A program made the translations under genes and the position numbers. Below, one piece after another: positions 53,493 to 62,632 of a DNA stretch of 64,000 bases. The first letter of the stretch is position 1; every line of letters starts with the position of its first letter. Source of the stretch: VRUE01 sp963715625 (GTDB lineage: Bacteria > Actinomycetota > Thermoleophilia > Solirubrobacterales > 70-9); the NCBI GenBank assembly GCA_963715625.1, contig OY970260.1:186001-250000 (forward strand), given 5' to 3'. The notes below the pieces were generated by a model. The model did not search any database. It saw nothing but the letters and a program-made list of their open reading frames with translations, and was not told where the DNA came from.

Positions 53493-54845
53493 TCACGCCA
53501 CCAGCCTCACTTCGAAGCTCGGCACGACCAGCGCCCCGGCGCCGCCGAGGAGGCCGAGGATGCGGGTCACGTAGGCCTGGGTCTCGGGGTAGGCGGGGAT
53601 GCAGTCGCAGGCTTCGACCGGGGCCGGGCCGGCGTTGTAAGCGGCGAGGGCCAGATGGGGGGAGCCGAACTGGCGCAGCAGGTCGGACATCAGGTGGGCC
53701 TGTGCGCCGATCGCTTCCTCGGGGTCGTAGGGGTCGTGCAGGCCGTAGGCCGCCGCGGTGGACGGCATGAACTGGGCGATGCCCTGGGCGCCGGCGGGGG
53801 AGCCCGCGTAGGGGTCGAAGTTCGACTCGGCCATCAGCTGTGCCGCGAGCAGGGCGGCGGAGACGTTCCAGCGAGCGGCGGCGCGCAGGAGCGGCGCCCG
53901 GTACTCGGCGGGGACGAAGGACGGCAGGCCGCCGGCTCCGGCGAGCGCTCCGTCCGGGCCGGCCCCGGCGGTCGGCGGCGCGGTCGCACCGACGGCGTTC
54001 CCGGCAGCCGAGCAGGGCGGCGGGCCCGCGTCGAATCCGAAATGCCAGGCCTCCCAGGAATAGCGCTGGACGAAGCCGAAGCGGCTCGCGTTGGATGCCA
54101 GCCATCCGTACGCGGTTTCGGGCCCAAGGTCGAGCTCGGTGGCGCAGCGGTGCAGCGACTGCCCCGGCGGCGCGACCCAGCGCGGGTCCGGGTGGGCGGC
54201 GAAGAGCGCTGCCTGTTCGGCGTCGGAGCGGAAGCCTGAGACGACGAGCAAGGCCAGGCCCGAGCCGGCGGCGGCGGCGGCCATGCGGTCGAAGGCGGCG
54301 GCGACGTCGGGCCGCATCCCCTCCCCCTGCCTGTAGACGAGCGGGCCGCTGTAGCCACCGCCGCTCGCCATCGTCGTCGCCCCCCCGGAGCCGGAGGAGG
54401 GCGCGCCGGCTTCGGCAACGGCCGAGGCCTCGGTGCGCGTGGGGCGCTCACCCACCTCGACGTCGGCGAGCACGACCGCCCTGGCCCGAACCGGCGCGAA
54501 GGACTCCTCATCCGGGAACGAGACCCGCAGGTGCGCCGCGTCCACTCCGTTCGCTCGCCCCGCGGCCAGGGCTGCCGCCCGGGCACGCACCAGGTAGGCG
54601 GCCTTGCTCAGGTGACGCGGGTCCGGCGTGCCGTCGGGCAGCCGCGGCGGCGAGAGCAGCCGCACAAGGTCGTCGCGCATCGACCGGGCCGCCGAGATCG
54701 CTGCCAGGTCGGCGGCGCGCTGCGTCCGTCCCTTGCCGGTCACCGCGCCCGCGATCGCCACCAGCGCCAGGGCCGCCGCGATCAGCGCAAGCGACCCGCC
54801 CAGCGCCAGCGGCAGCGCCTGCCCGTCCTCGCTCCTCCAGCCCAT
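53493..54845 (-). CDS. TadG-like / VanY carboxypeptidase / lytic transglycosylase fusion
   Basis: 450 residues with three parts. About 1-60: DGQALPLALGGSLALIAAAL and KGRTQRAADLAAISAAR, the pilin-like N-terminus of TadE/TadG proteins. About 190-300: VanY-type D-Ala-D-Ala carboxypeptidase with SGFRSDAEQ, SLHRCATELDLG and EAWHFGF. About 335-430: SLT transglycosylase with catalytic Glu in MAESNFDPYAGS, GIAQFMPST and ALAAYNAGP. The combination suggests a wall-opening enzyme tied to a pilus-like anchor. ATG 54845 begins MGWRSEDGQ. Confidence 0.83.
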   Translation of the reverse strand: MGWRSEDGQALPLALGGSLALIAAALALVAIAGAVTGKGRTQRAADLAAISAARSMRDDLVRLLSPPRLPDGTPDPRHLSKAAYLVRARAAALAAGRANGVDAAHLRVSFPDEESFAPVRARAVVLADVEVGERPTRTEASAVAEAGAPSSGSGGATTMASGGGYSGPLVYRQGEGMRPDVAAAFDRMAAAAAGSGLALLVVSGFRSDAEQAALFAAHPDPRWVAPPGQSLHRCATELDLGPETAYGWLASNASRFGFVQRYSWEAWHFGFDAGPPPCSAAGNAVGATAPPTAGAGPDGALAGAGGLPSFVPAEYRAPLLRAAARWNVSAALLAAQLMAESNFDPYAGSPAGAQGIAQFMPSTAAAYGLHDPYDPEEAIGAQAHLMSDLLRQFGSPHLALAAYNAGPAPVEACDCIPAYPETQAYVTRILGLLGGAGALVVPSFEVRLVA

Positions 54846-54978
54846 GCCCCCGACCCTGCCCAGTCGCGGCGCACCCGTGGTGCGCAGAGTCGCACGGAAC
54901 CGAGCCGGTAACGTGACCGAACCGTCCCGTAGCCCCGCCCAAGCGCGGCAGGCACCCGAAACGAGCCAAGGAGGACCG

Positions 54979-55431
54979 ATGCCACAGCCCCGCACAGCCC
55001 ACTTCCCGCGCCCGGGAGCTCGGGTCGCCGCACTCGCGATCGCAGCGCTCGCGCTCCTGGTCGTCGCCCTGCCCGCCCAGGGCGCGACGTCCAGCAAGCG
55101 CGTCGTCAAGCAGGCGCAGAACGCGACGCTCGGCAAGGCGGTCCTCACCACCCTGGCGGGCCGCACGCTCTACACCCTCAGTGCCGAGACCGGCGGCACC
55201 TTCATCTGCAAGGGCGGCTGCCTGGCCGCCTGGCACCCGCTCTACATCGGGGCCGGGGTCAAGCCGACCGGCCCGGTGAAGCTCGGCACGATCAAGCGGC
55301 CTGACAACGGACGGCGCCAGGTGACCTTCCGCGGCCGACCCCTCTACACGTTCGACGGCGACGAACGAACGGGCGACGCGAACGGCGAGGGCATCAGGGA
55401 CGTCGGCACCTGGCACGCCGCCACGCCCTGA
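54979..55431 (+). CDS. Secreted repeat-of-unknown-function protein (COG4315-like)
   Basis: 150 residues. Signal peptide ending about ALPAQGA, then two half-repeats of the PF03640 type: GRTLYTLSAETGG..CKGGCLAAWHPL and RRQVTFRGRPLYTFDGDERTGD. Function unknown. AAGGAGG precedes the ATG. Confidence 0.83.
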   Translation: MPQPRTAHFPRPGARVAALAIAALALLVVALPAQGATSSKRVVKQAQNATLGKAVLTTLAGRTLYTLSAETGGTFICKGGCLAAWHPLYIGAGVKPTGPVKLGTIKRPDNGRRQVTFRGRPLYTFDGDERTGDANGEGIRDVGTWHAATP

Positions 55432-55446
55432 ATACGGCGGCGGTCC

Positions 55447-57087
55447 TCAGATCTCCTCCGGGACCATCTCGATCGCGCCGCAGGGGCACTCGGCGACGCA
55501 GAGGCCGCAGCCCTTGCAGAAGTCGAGGTCGATCTCGTAGAGCTCGCCCGGCCGGCCGAGCTTGATCACGGCGTTGTCGGGGCAGACCCCGTAGCAGTTG
55601 TCGCAGGAGAAGCAGTTGCCACAGGAGAGGCAGCGACGCGCCTCGAAGAGCGCGTTGTCCTCGTCGAGGCCGCTCACCACCTCGTCGAAGTTGGAGGCCC
55701 GTCGCGCCGCGTCCAGCCGCGGCTGCTCGGTGCGCGGGGCGTCGGAGTAGTACCAGGTGTTGAGGGTCTCGAAGCCGGCGATCTCGTGCTTCGCCGGCGG
55801 CTCGTACCGCCGCCCGCGCAGCCAGCCGTCGATGTTGCGCGCCGCCCTCTTGCCGTGGCCGACGCCGACCGTCACGGTCCGCTCGGCCGGGACCATGTCG
55901 CCGCCGGCGAAGACCCCGGGGTGGCCGGTCATCATGTTCGGCCCGACGGCGACGACGCCGTCGGCGACCTCGATCCCCTCGACGCCCTCGAGCAGGGCGA
56001 GGTCGGCTTCCTGGCCCAGCGCCAGCACCAGCGAGTCGGCCTCGAGCTCCTCGGTCTCGCCGGTCGGCTGCGGGAAGCCGGCCTCGTCCAGCTCCATCCG
56101 CTCCAGCAGCAGCTTGCCGCCCTCGAAGCGCTTGACCGTGGAGAGCCACTTCATCAGCACGCCCTCCTCGGCGGCCTCCTCGACCTCTTCCTCGTGTGCC
56201 GGCATGCGATCGGGCGTGCGGCGGTAGACGACGACCGCGTCGGTCGCCCCCAGCCGCTTCGCCGTCCGCGCCGCGTCCATCGCGGTGTCGCCACCCCCGT
56301 AGACGGCGACGCGGCGGCCGAGCTGGGGGCGCTCGGCGCCCTCCATGCTCTCCAGCAGCGAGACCGCGTCGAGGATCCGCTCGGCCTCGCCGGCCGGGAT
56401 GTAGGCGCGGCGGCCGATGTGGGCGCCGACCGCGAGGAAGGCGGCGTCGAAGCCGCCCTCCCGCATCGACTCGACCACGTTCTCGACCTTGCGGTTCAGC
56501 TCCAGCTCGACCCCGAGGTCGAGGATGCGCTGCATCTCGGCCTCGAGCACGTCGCGCGGCAGCCGGTACCGGGGGATGCCGAAGCGCATCATCCCCCCCG
56601 CCATCGGCCCGGCCTCGTGGATCGTCACCGCGTGGCCGAGCCGCGCCAGGTGGTAGGCCGCGGAGAGGCCCGAGGGCCCGGCGCCGACGACCAGCACGCG
56701 CTTGCCGCTCGGCTCGGCCTCGGCCTTGACCCGCCAGCCGCGCTCGATCGCCAGGTCGCCGAGGAAGCGCTCGACCGAGTGGATGCCGACCGCCTCGTCG
56801 AGCTGGCCACGGTTGCAGGCGGTCTCGCAGGGGTGGTAACAGACCCGGCCCATGATCGCCGGCAGCGGGTTGTCCTCGACCAGCTTGCGCCAGGCTCGCT
56901 CGTAACCCGCCTCCCCCTCCTCGGCCTCGTACAGCCAGGCCTGGATGTTCTCGCCGGCCGGGCAGGCGTCGTTGCAGGGAGGCAGGCGGTCGACGTAGAC
57001 GGCACGCTCGGTGCGCCAGCTGCCGGTCTTGTTGGCGAGGCTGGAGCCGACGTCGAGGGTAACCGCGTAGGGCTTCGCGTCCGTCAC
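55447..57087 (-). CDS. GltD-like NAD(P)H oxidoreductase fused to 2[4Fe-4S] ferredoxin
   Basis: 546 residues. N-terminal Fe-S helical domain with PPCNDACPAGENIQ and MGRVCYHPCETACNRG, FAD site VVGAGPSGLSAAYHL, NAD(P) site AVYGGGDTAMDAARTAKR, and FAGGDMV; then at about 455-540 extra cysteine clusters CLSCGNCFSCDNCYGVCP and CKGCGLCVAECPCG, a ferredoxin module. It overlaps porB (GTGA), so it probably links NAD(P)H to the oxidoreductase's ferredoxin pool and replaces the PorD subunit. Start GTG 57087. Confidence 0.88.
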   Translation of the reverse strand: MTDAKPYAVTLDVGSSLANKTGSWRTERAVYVDRLPPCNDACPAGENIQAWLYEAEEGEAGYERAWRKLVEDNPLPAIMGRVCYHPCETACNRGQLDEAVGIHSVERFLGDLAIERGWRVKAEAEPSGKRVLVVGAGPSGLSAAYHLARLGHAVTIHEAGPMAGGMMRFGIPRYRLPRDVLEAEMQRILDLGVELELNRKVENVVESMREGGFDAAFLAVGAHIGRRAYIPAGEAERILDAVSLLESMEGAERPQLGRRVAVYGGGDTAMDAARTAKRLGATDAVVVYRRTPDRMPAHEEEVEEAAEEGVLMKWLSTVKRFEGGKLLLERMELDEAGFPQPTGETEELEADSLVLALGQEADLALLEGVEGIEVADGVVAVGPNMMTGHPGVFAGGDMVPAERTVTVGVGHGKRAARNIDGWLRGRRYEPPAKHEIAGFETLNTWYYSDAPRTEQPRLDAARRASNFDEVVSGLDEDNALFEARRCLSCGNCFSCDNCYGVCPDNAVIKLGRPGELYEIDLDFCKGCGLCVAECPCGAIEMVPEEI

Positions 57088-58226
57088 GACTCGCCCCCCG
57101 CCCGGTGCAACGTTTTTCGGCTCTCAGGGGACCGCAACGCGTTGCACTGGTCGTCGGGGAGGAGGCCGTACTCGCGGATGTTGGCGTCGGCCATGGCCTG
57201 CAGGCGTTCGATGATCTCGGGATGCCCGTCCTCGCCGAAGAGGTGGGCGTAGCGGCGCTGCGGCCGCAGGTACTCCTCGACCGGCACCTGGCGGCGGATC
57301 CTGGAGACAGCGGTGACCTCGCCATGCTCGGCCTCGAAGACCGGGAAGAGCCCGGTCTCCTTGACCAGGCGGGCGATCCTGATCGTGTCGCAAGCCTCCG
57401 CACCCCAGCCCAGCGGGCAGGGGACGAAGACGTGGAGGTAGCGGGGGCCGTGCATCTCCATCGCCCGTTCGACCTTGTGCTCGAGGTCGTGCAGATCGGC
57501 CACGGTCGCCGTCGCCACGTAGGGGATCCCATGCGCCATCGCGATCCGCGGCATGTCCTTGCCCTGGCCGAAGGGGTTGCCGGGATGCCCGCCGATCGGC
57601 TTCGTGTTGGCCGTGCGCGCCGCCGGCGGCGTCGCGCCGGAGCGCTGCACCCCGGTGTTCATGTAGGCCTCGTTGTCGTAACAGACGTAGAGCACGTCGT
57701 CGCCCCGCTCGAACATCCCCGAGAGGCAGCCGAAGCCGATGTCGACGGTGCCGCCGTCGCCGCCCTGGCCGACCACCCGGATGTCCTCGCGCCCCTTCGC
57801 CCGCAGCGCCGCCGCCACGCCGCTCGCCACCGCCGGCGCGTTGCCGAACAGCGAGTGGATCCAGGGCAGCTGCCAGGAGGACTCCGGGAACGGGGTCGAG
57901 AAGACCTCGAGGCAGCCGGTCGCGTTGGCGGCGATCAGCTTGCCCCCGGTCGCCCGCATCGCTGCGTCGAGCGCGTAGCGGGCGCCGAGCGCCTCGCCGC
58001 ATCCCTGGCAGGCGCGGTGCCCCGAGGTGAGGCTGTTGGAGCGGTCCATCCGCGCCTGCACCGTGCGCTCGCCGGGCTCGAGCAGCCGGTTGCCCACCAC
58101 GAACGTCCCCGCCTGGTAGAGCTTCACCCGCTGCTCGGCGCCGCCGTCCCCCCCGCTTCCGGTGCGCTTTATGCCACCCATGGGCACATAAGGCGCACCG
58201 GAACGGTTGTCGGTGGAGTCGGACAT
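57084..58226 (-). CDS. porB: 2-oxoacid:ferredoxin oxidoreductase beta subunit
   Basis: TPP-binding subunit. CQGCGEALGARY is the first Fe-S/TPP segment, GQGGDGGTVDIGFG the GDG...N TPP motif with YDNEAYMNTGVQRSGATP, matching PorB. The N-terminus is uncertain: ATG 58226 would translate palindromic copy 5 as an extra RSGAPYVPMGGIKRTGS segment, while later starts (GTG near 58127 giving VKLYQAGTFVVGNRL) fit better. The C-terminus DDQCNALRSPESRKTLHRAGGES is encoded by the 43-nt palindrome. Catalyses CoA-dependent oxidation of pyruvate or another 2-oxoacid. Confidence 0.88.
   Translation of the reverse strand: MSDSTDNRSGAPYVPMGGIKRTGSGGDGGAEQRVKLYQAGTFVVGNRLLEPGERTVQARMDRSNSLTSGHRACQGCGEALGARYALDAAMRATGGKLIAANATGCLEVFSTPFPESSWQLPWIHSLFGNAPAVASGVAAALRAKGREDIRVVGQGGDGGTVDIGFGCLSGMFERGDDVLYVCYDNEAYMNTGVQRSGATPPAARTANTKPIGGHPGNPFGQGKDMPRIAMAHGIPYVATATVADLHDLEHKVERAMEMHGPRYLHVFVPCPLGWGAEACDTIRIARLVKETGLFPVFEAEHGEVTAVSRIRRQVPVEEYLRPQRRYAHLFGEDGHPEIIERLQAMADANIREYGLLPDDQCNALRSPESRKTLHRAGGES
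57105..57147 (-). repeat. 43-nt palindromic element, copy 2
   Basis: GTGCAACG/CGTTGCAC arms. It encodes part of the PorB C-terminus and lies directly before GGGGGCGAG and the GTG start of the GltD-ferredoxin gene. Same length and about three quarters identical to 10882-10924. Confidence 0.85.
58157..58203 (-). repeat. 47-nt palindromic element, copy 5
   Basis: Between porA (stop 58232) and the likely coding start of porB. Its core differs from copy 1 by a single base on the gene strand. Followed by GGAAGCGGGGGG. Confidence 0.9.
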
Positions 58227-58231
58227 CGCGA

Positions 58232-59488
58232 TCAGTGGGACCGCCCCGCGACTATGCCCGCTTCGCGGAGGATGTTCTCGGCGTGGGGGCCGCTGCGGCC
58301 TCCGTCACTCATCCGCTTCAGCTCGGCCTCGACCGTCCCCCAGTCCATGTCGAGGAAGCTGAGCGGCTCGAGCCGGTCGGCGACCGCGTCGGCGAAGAGC
58401 CGGCGCAGGGACTTCTTGGTGATCGGCCGGCCGCCGAGCCCGGCGATCGCGGTGTAGCCGTGCAACTGGATGCCGGAGAGCGCCATCCGCACGTTGGCGG
58501 AGACGATGCCCCCGATTCCGACCGCGAGCGCCTTCTCCAGCACCACCACCCGCCTGGCGCCGGCGAGCGCGGCGCGCACCTCCTCCAGCGGGAAGGGCCG
58601 GAACGACTTGATCGCCAGGGCTCCGATGCTCACCCCCTCCTCGCGCAGCTCGTCGATCGTGTCCTCGATCGTCCCCAGCACCGAGCCGAGCGCGACGACG
58701 ATGGTCTCGGCGTCCTCGGCCCGGTAGCCGCGAACCAGGCCGCCTGAAGTCCGCCCGAATGCCTGGGCGAACTCCCCGGCGACCTCCGGGATCAGGTCGA
58801 GCGCCTGCAGCTGCTTGGCGTGGGCCAGGTACTTGACCTCGGTGAAGGCCTCCGGCCCGACCATCGCGCCGATCGTCACCGGCTCGGCGGGATCGAGCAC
58901 CTGGCGCGGCTCGAAGGACGGCAGGAAGGCGTCGACCTGCTCCTGGCCGGGGACGTCGATCCGCTCGTAGGCGTGGGTGAGGATGAAGCCGTCCATGCAG
59001 ACCATCACCGGCAGCGAGAGCCGCTCGGCGATCCGGAAGGCCTGGACGTGCAGGTCGACGGCCTCCTGGTTGGTCTCGGCGTAGAGCTGGATCCAGCCGC
59101 AGTCGCGCTGGGACATCGAGTCGCTGTGGTCGTTCCAGATGTTGATCGGCGAGCCGATCGCCCGGTTGGCCACGGTCATCACGATCGGCAGGCCGAGGCC
59201 GGAGGCGTTGTAGAGCGCCTCCGCCATGTAGAGCAGGCCCTGGCTCGCGGTTGCGGTGTAGGTGCGGGCGCCGGCGGCGGAGGCGCCGATGCAGACCGAG
59301 AGGGCGGCGAACTCCGACTCCACCATCATGTACTCGCAGGGCGCGAGCCTGCCCGCCCGGACGAGGTCGGAGAGTCCCTCGACGATGTGGGTCTGCGGCG
59401 AGATCGGGTAGGCGCAGACGACCTCGGGCCGGCAGAGGGCGACGGTCTCGGCAACCGCCGCCGAGCCCTCCGTCTGCCTAAAGGTCAT
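58232..59488 (-). CDS. porA: 2-oxoacid:ferredoxin oxidoreductase alpha subunit
   Basis: 418 residues. N-terminal pyrimidine-binding domain: YPISPQTHIVE and VESEFAALSVCIGASAAGARTYTATASQGL, the latter with the conserved glutamate that activates TPP; the C-terminal domain has VVALGSVLGTIEDTIDELR and IKSFRPFPLEEV. Its ATG and Shine-Dalgarno are part of a long inverted repeat (59480-59644). Confidence 0.92.
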   Translation of the reverse strand: MTFRQTEGSAAVAETVALCRPEVVCAYPISPQTHIVEGLSDLVRAGRLAPCEYMMVESEFAALSVCIGASAAGARTYTATASQGLLYMAEALYNASGLGLPIVMTVANRAIGSPINIWNDHSDSMSQRDCGWIQLYAETNQEAVDLHVQAFRIAERLSLPVMVCMDGFILTHAYERIDVPGQEQVDAFLPSFEPRQVLDPAEPVTIGAMVGPEAFTEVKYLAHAKQLQALDLIPEVAGEFAQAFGRTSGGLVRGYRAEDAETIVVALGSVLGTIEDTIDELREEGVSIGALAIKSFRPFPLEEVRAALAGARRVVVLEKALAVGIGGIVSANVRMALSGIQLHGYTAIAGLGGRPITKKSLRRLFADAVADRLEPLSFLDMDWGTVEAELKRMSDGGRSGPHAENILREAGIVAGRSH

Positions 59489-59644
59489 CCGGAAACTCCG
59501 TGTGTGCGGCTGGCGAGCGCCGGACCAAGCGGGGCAAGGACGCAGGGAGGTGCGAATGGCAGCGCCATTCGGCCGACCGAGGACGCCGCACCGCGCCGTG
59601 TCCGCCGCCGCCAGACGTGCGCAGGGGGTTTTCGGATGACCTTT
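59480..59644 (-). repeat. 165-nt imperfect inverted repeat covering the porG-porA junction
   Basis: AAAGGTCATCCG (59480-59491) pairs with 59633-59644, and weaker pairing continues inward through CTGGCG/CGCCAG and a central GAATGGC/GCCATTC. On the gene strand the porG stop is at one end and the porA GGAG and ATG at the other, all inside the stem. Confidence 0.75.
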
Positions 59645-60225
59645 CAAACAAGGGAGATCGCCTCGCGCTGGGACTCGACCCGTCCGAAGCAGGCGCGGGC
59701 CGCGGCCGCGTTGCGGGCGCCGCTCTCGCCGGGGAAGCGCTCCTCGATCGCGGCGAGGACCGAGCCGAGCCGCAGCCGGCCGGTCAGCGCGGCGAAGCCG
59801 CCGAGCAGGGCCGCGTTGGGAAGCGGCCGGCCCAGGTGCTCGCGCGCCAGGGCGGTCGCCGGGACCGCGAGCAGCCGGCCGGGCTCGAACGCCTCCGCGA
59901 ACTCGTCCAGCCCCAGCGCCTCGATGCTGCGCTCGGTGTTGATCAGGGCGTAGCCGCTGCGCCCGAGGCCGGCGAAGAGGTCGACCTGGTGCAGGAGGGT
60001 GGGGTCCTGGACGATCAGCGCGTCGGGCTCGGCCACCGGTTCGCGGGTCCGGATCGACGCGTCGGAGAAGCGGCAGAAGGAGACGACCGGCGCTCCCGTT
60101 CGCTCCGAGCCGAAGCTGGGGAACGCCTGCGCATGGCGCCCCTCGTCGAAGGCGGCGACAGAGAGCAGCTCGGCAGCCGTGACCACTCCCTGGCCGCCGC
60201 GACCGTGGATTCGGACCTCGAACAC
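59644..60225 (-). CDS. porG: 2-oxoacid:ferredoxin oxidoreductase gamma subunit
   Basis: 193 residues, PorG/KorC fold. Opens FEVRIHGRGGQGVVTAAELL, the subunit's invariant loop that completes the TPP/CoA site; SFGSERTGAPV and NAALLGGFAAL follow. First gene of porG-porA-porB-gltD/Fd. Confidence 0.92.
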   Translation of the reverse strand: MFEVRIHGRGGQGVVTAAELLSVAAFDEGRHAQAFPSFGSERTGAPVVSFCRFSDASIRTREPVAEPDALIVQDPTLLHQVDLFAGLGRSGYALINTERSIEALGLDEFAEAFEPGRLLAVPATALAREHLGRPLPNAALLGGFAALTGRLRLGSVLAAIEERFPGESGARNAAAARACFGRVESQREAISLV

Positions 60226-60280
60226 GCACCAACCGTACGTAGGCCGAGGAGCGCTGCCATCCGGGGCAGCTACTGATTCC

Positions 60281-61276
60281 CTAGCGAGAGCGAACGGCCT
60301 CGATCGTCTGCTTCAGCGTCTCGTGCGCGTCGTGGTGCGGCATCCAGTGCAGCCGGCGGCGTGCGCGAGCGGTGTCCATCAGCACCGGCCGCCGGACGGC
60401 CTCGATCCAGGCCGCCTCGTCGGGCAGGAAGGGCATCAGGGCCACGGCCTCGGCGGCGACGCCGACGGCGAGGTGCGGCGCCGGCACCGCGTGCCAGCCG
60501 AGCGCGTGGGCGAGGTCGGTGATCGTCATCTCCCCCGGCCCGGCGAGGTTGTAGACGCCCGGCGGCCCGTGGCCGATCACCGCAGCGCAGAGGGCGGCGG
60601 CGACATCGTCGTGGTGGACGAGCTGGAACGGCACGCCCGGGTCCGGCAGCACCGGCCGCAGCTCGGGGACCCTGCCGAGGGCCCAGCGCACGGGCCCCGG
60701 GATCCGCTGCCCGATCGCCAGCAACGGGATCATGTCGAGCAGCAGCGTCGCTTCCGGCCCGGCGACGATGCAGGGCCGGAACACGTAGGCATCCGTGGCC
60801 GAGCCCTCCAGCGCATCTTCCAGCACCGCCTCGACCTCGGCCTTGTGGGCGGAGTAGGGGTGGCGCGAGGTGCCCTTGACGGGATCGTCCTCGCTGAGCA
60901 GCTCGGGCATGCCGCGGCGGAAGCCGTAGGCGGCGACCGAGGAGGTGTAGACCAGGCGCTTCGCGCCGGCGGCCGCGGTCGCCTCGAAGACGTTGCGCGA
61001 GCCGGTCAGGTTGACCTCGCGGCTGTCGCTGCCACCGGCCATGATCGCGAAGGCGAGGTGGACCACGACGTCGACCCCCTCGACCAGGTCCTCGACCGCC
61101 TCGCGGTCGAGCACGTCCCCGCGCCGGTACTCGGTCTTCTCCCAGCCGTGGCCGGCGAGGTCGAAGGGCCGCCGCGCCATCCCGATCACGCGGTCGACCT
61201 CCGGCGCCCGCTCGAGGGCGGCGATCAGGGGACGCCCGATCTCCCCGGTGGGGCCGGTCACCGCGACGGTCAGCAT
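60281..61276 (-). CDS. NAD-dependent epimerase/dehydratase (extended SDR)
   Basis: 331 residues. Nucleotide loop AVTGPTGEIGRPL, DVVVHLAFAI, YTSSVAAYG and catalytic HPYSAHKAEVE, then HHDDVAAAL. Sugar-nucleotide or steroid-type substrate not predictable. It ends 55 nt before porG on the same strand, so co-transcription is possible. Confidence 0.87.
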   Translation of the reverse strand: MLTVAVTGPTGEIGRPLIAALERAPEVDRVIGMARRPFDLAGHGWEKTEYRRGDVLDREAVEDLVEGVDVVVHLAFAIMAGGSDSREVNLTGSRNVFEATAAAGAKRLVYTSSVAAYGFRRGMPELLSEDDPVKGTSRHPYSAHKAEVEAVLEDALEGSATDAYVFRPCIVAGPEATLLLDMIPLLAIGQRIPGPVRWALGRVPELRPVLPDPGVPFQLVHHDDVAAALCAAVIGHGPPGVYNLAGPGEMTITDLAHALGWHAVPAPHLAVGVAAEAVALMPFLPDEAAWIEAVRRPVLMDTARARRRLHWMPHHDAHETLKQTIEAVRSR

Positions 61277-61343
61277 GCGGCGATTCTGCCGAAACCTGGA
61301 GCGCGGCGCCGCGGCGGCCGAGTACCGACGGCGCCGGGCGCGC

Positions 61344-62561
61344 CTACCGTGCCGTGGGCTTGATAGTCAGCGTGGACTTGGTGACGCCGGCCCCGCTGAC
61401 CGTCGCCTTCACGGTCTTGGCCTTGCCGAGCACCTTCTTGGCGGCGCCCGCAAGCTTGACCTTGAGCGTCGTCGAGGCGCCGGCGGCGAGGCTGAAGGAG
61501 GCCTTCCCGATCTCGACGTTCTTCGCCCCGGCCTTGCCGATCTTGAGCTTGGCGACCAGCTTCAGGCTGCCCTTGCAGGCGCCCTGCCCCTTGCACGAGA
61601 GCCTCAGCACGGCCTTGCCGCCCTGGAAGAGCGCGGCGCCTGAGACGCCCAGCTTGCCGGGGGGCGGCGTCCGAGGTTTGGTGCCGGTGTCACCACCCGA
61701 TCCTCCGCTACCCAACCCGTCGCCGTCCGAAGTCGGTTTGAGGTTGAAGGTCGCGGTGACCGACTTGGCTACTCCGTCCATCGTCAGCACGCAGCTGCCC
61801 GAGCCCGTGCAGTCTCCGCTCCAGCCCGCGAATTCGGAACCGGAGCCAGCGCTTGCAACCAGTTCCACTTTCGCACCTTTGCCGTATTCGGGCGCACACG
61901 GGCCGGCGGGTTTTGCGCCCACCTTGCATTTGACGGAGCCACTGCCGGCACCGCCGAAGTTGACCGTGAGCGAAGCGGGATTGACGAGTTTGAAGGTCGC
62001 GGCGACCGTGTGGTCTTCGTCCATGACTAGGTCGCATGGTTCGGTCGAGCAGTCACCAGACCATCCGACGAATTCGGAGCCGAGGTCGGGTTTCGGTTCC
62101 AGTCTCAGTTCCTTTTCATCCGGATACGTTGATTGACATTCTTCAGGCCCTTCTTCTGCTGCGCAGAGCACCGTGCCTTCGCCGCTCCCGGGCATTTCTA
62201 TTTTGAGTTCAAATTCTTCAATCGGGATTGCTTCGAAGGTCGCCGTGATGGTGTAGTCGTTGTCCATGAACAAAGTGCATTCCAGGGCGCAGCCGGCGCC
62301 CGAAAATCCAACGAATTTCCATTCGATTTCGGGTTCTGCGACCAGAGATATTTCGGTTTCTTCGGGATATTCGTCTTCGCAGGGTTCGGCGGGCAGGAAG
62401 TTGACTTCGCATTCGACCGTGCCTTCGCCGACCACGTTGATCGTGAGGCTGAAGTCTTCCGCCGACGCCTGCGCAGCCGGGATCAGCAGCAGGCCGGCGG
62501 CGAGGAACGCAAGCAGGACGAGGCGCAGCCCCCCCGACGACGCTCGTGCTCTCCCTCCCAT
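61344..62561 (-). CDS. Secreted protein with divergent InlB B-repeats
   Basis: About 405 residues. Signal peptide (LRLVLLAFLAAGLLLIPAAQAS). Three repeats of about 80 residues, each with GEGTVxC, then FVGWSGDC..xPCxLxMDxDHTVxATF (the InlB B-like pattern), then a linker and a C-terminal beta domain rich in lysine and glycine (KLKIGKAGAKNVEIGKASF). Surface adhesion or matrix role is inferred. ATG 62561; a GTG three codons earlier is equally possible. Confidence 0.78.
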   Translation of the reverse strand: MGGRARASSGGLRLVLLAFLAAGLLLIPAAQASAEDFSLTINVVGEGTVECEVNFLPAEPCEDEYPEETEISLVAEPEIEWKFVGFSGAGCALECTLFMDNDYTITATFEAIPIEEFELKIEMPGSGEGTVLCAAEEGPEECQSTYPDEKELRLEPKPDLGSEFVGWSGDCSTEPCDLVMDEDHTVAATFKLVNPASLTVNFGGAGSGSVKCKVGAKPAGPCAPEYGKGAKVELVASAGSGSEFAGWSGDCTGSGSCVLTMDGVAKSVTATFNLKPTSDGDGLGSGGSGGDTGTKPRTPPPGKLGVSGAALFQGGKAVLRLSCKGQGACKGSLKLVAKLKIGKAGAKNVEIGKASFSLAAGASTTLKVKLAGAAKKVLGKAKTVKATVSGAGVTKSTLTIKPTAR

Positions 62562-62632
62562 GCCGAACACAACCCGAGTTTATTACAGAAGTAGCGCCTG
62601 AGAACGCGGCAATCCGCCTTGCGACGCGCCTT

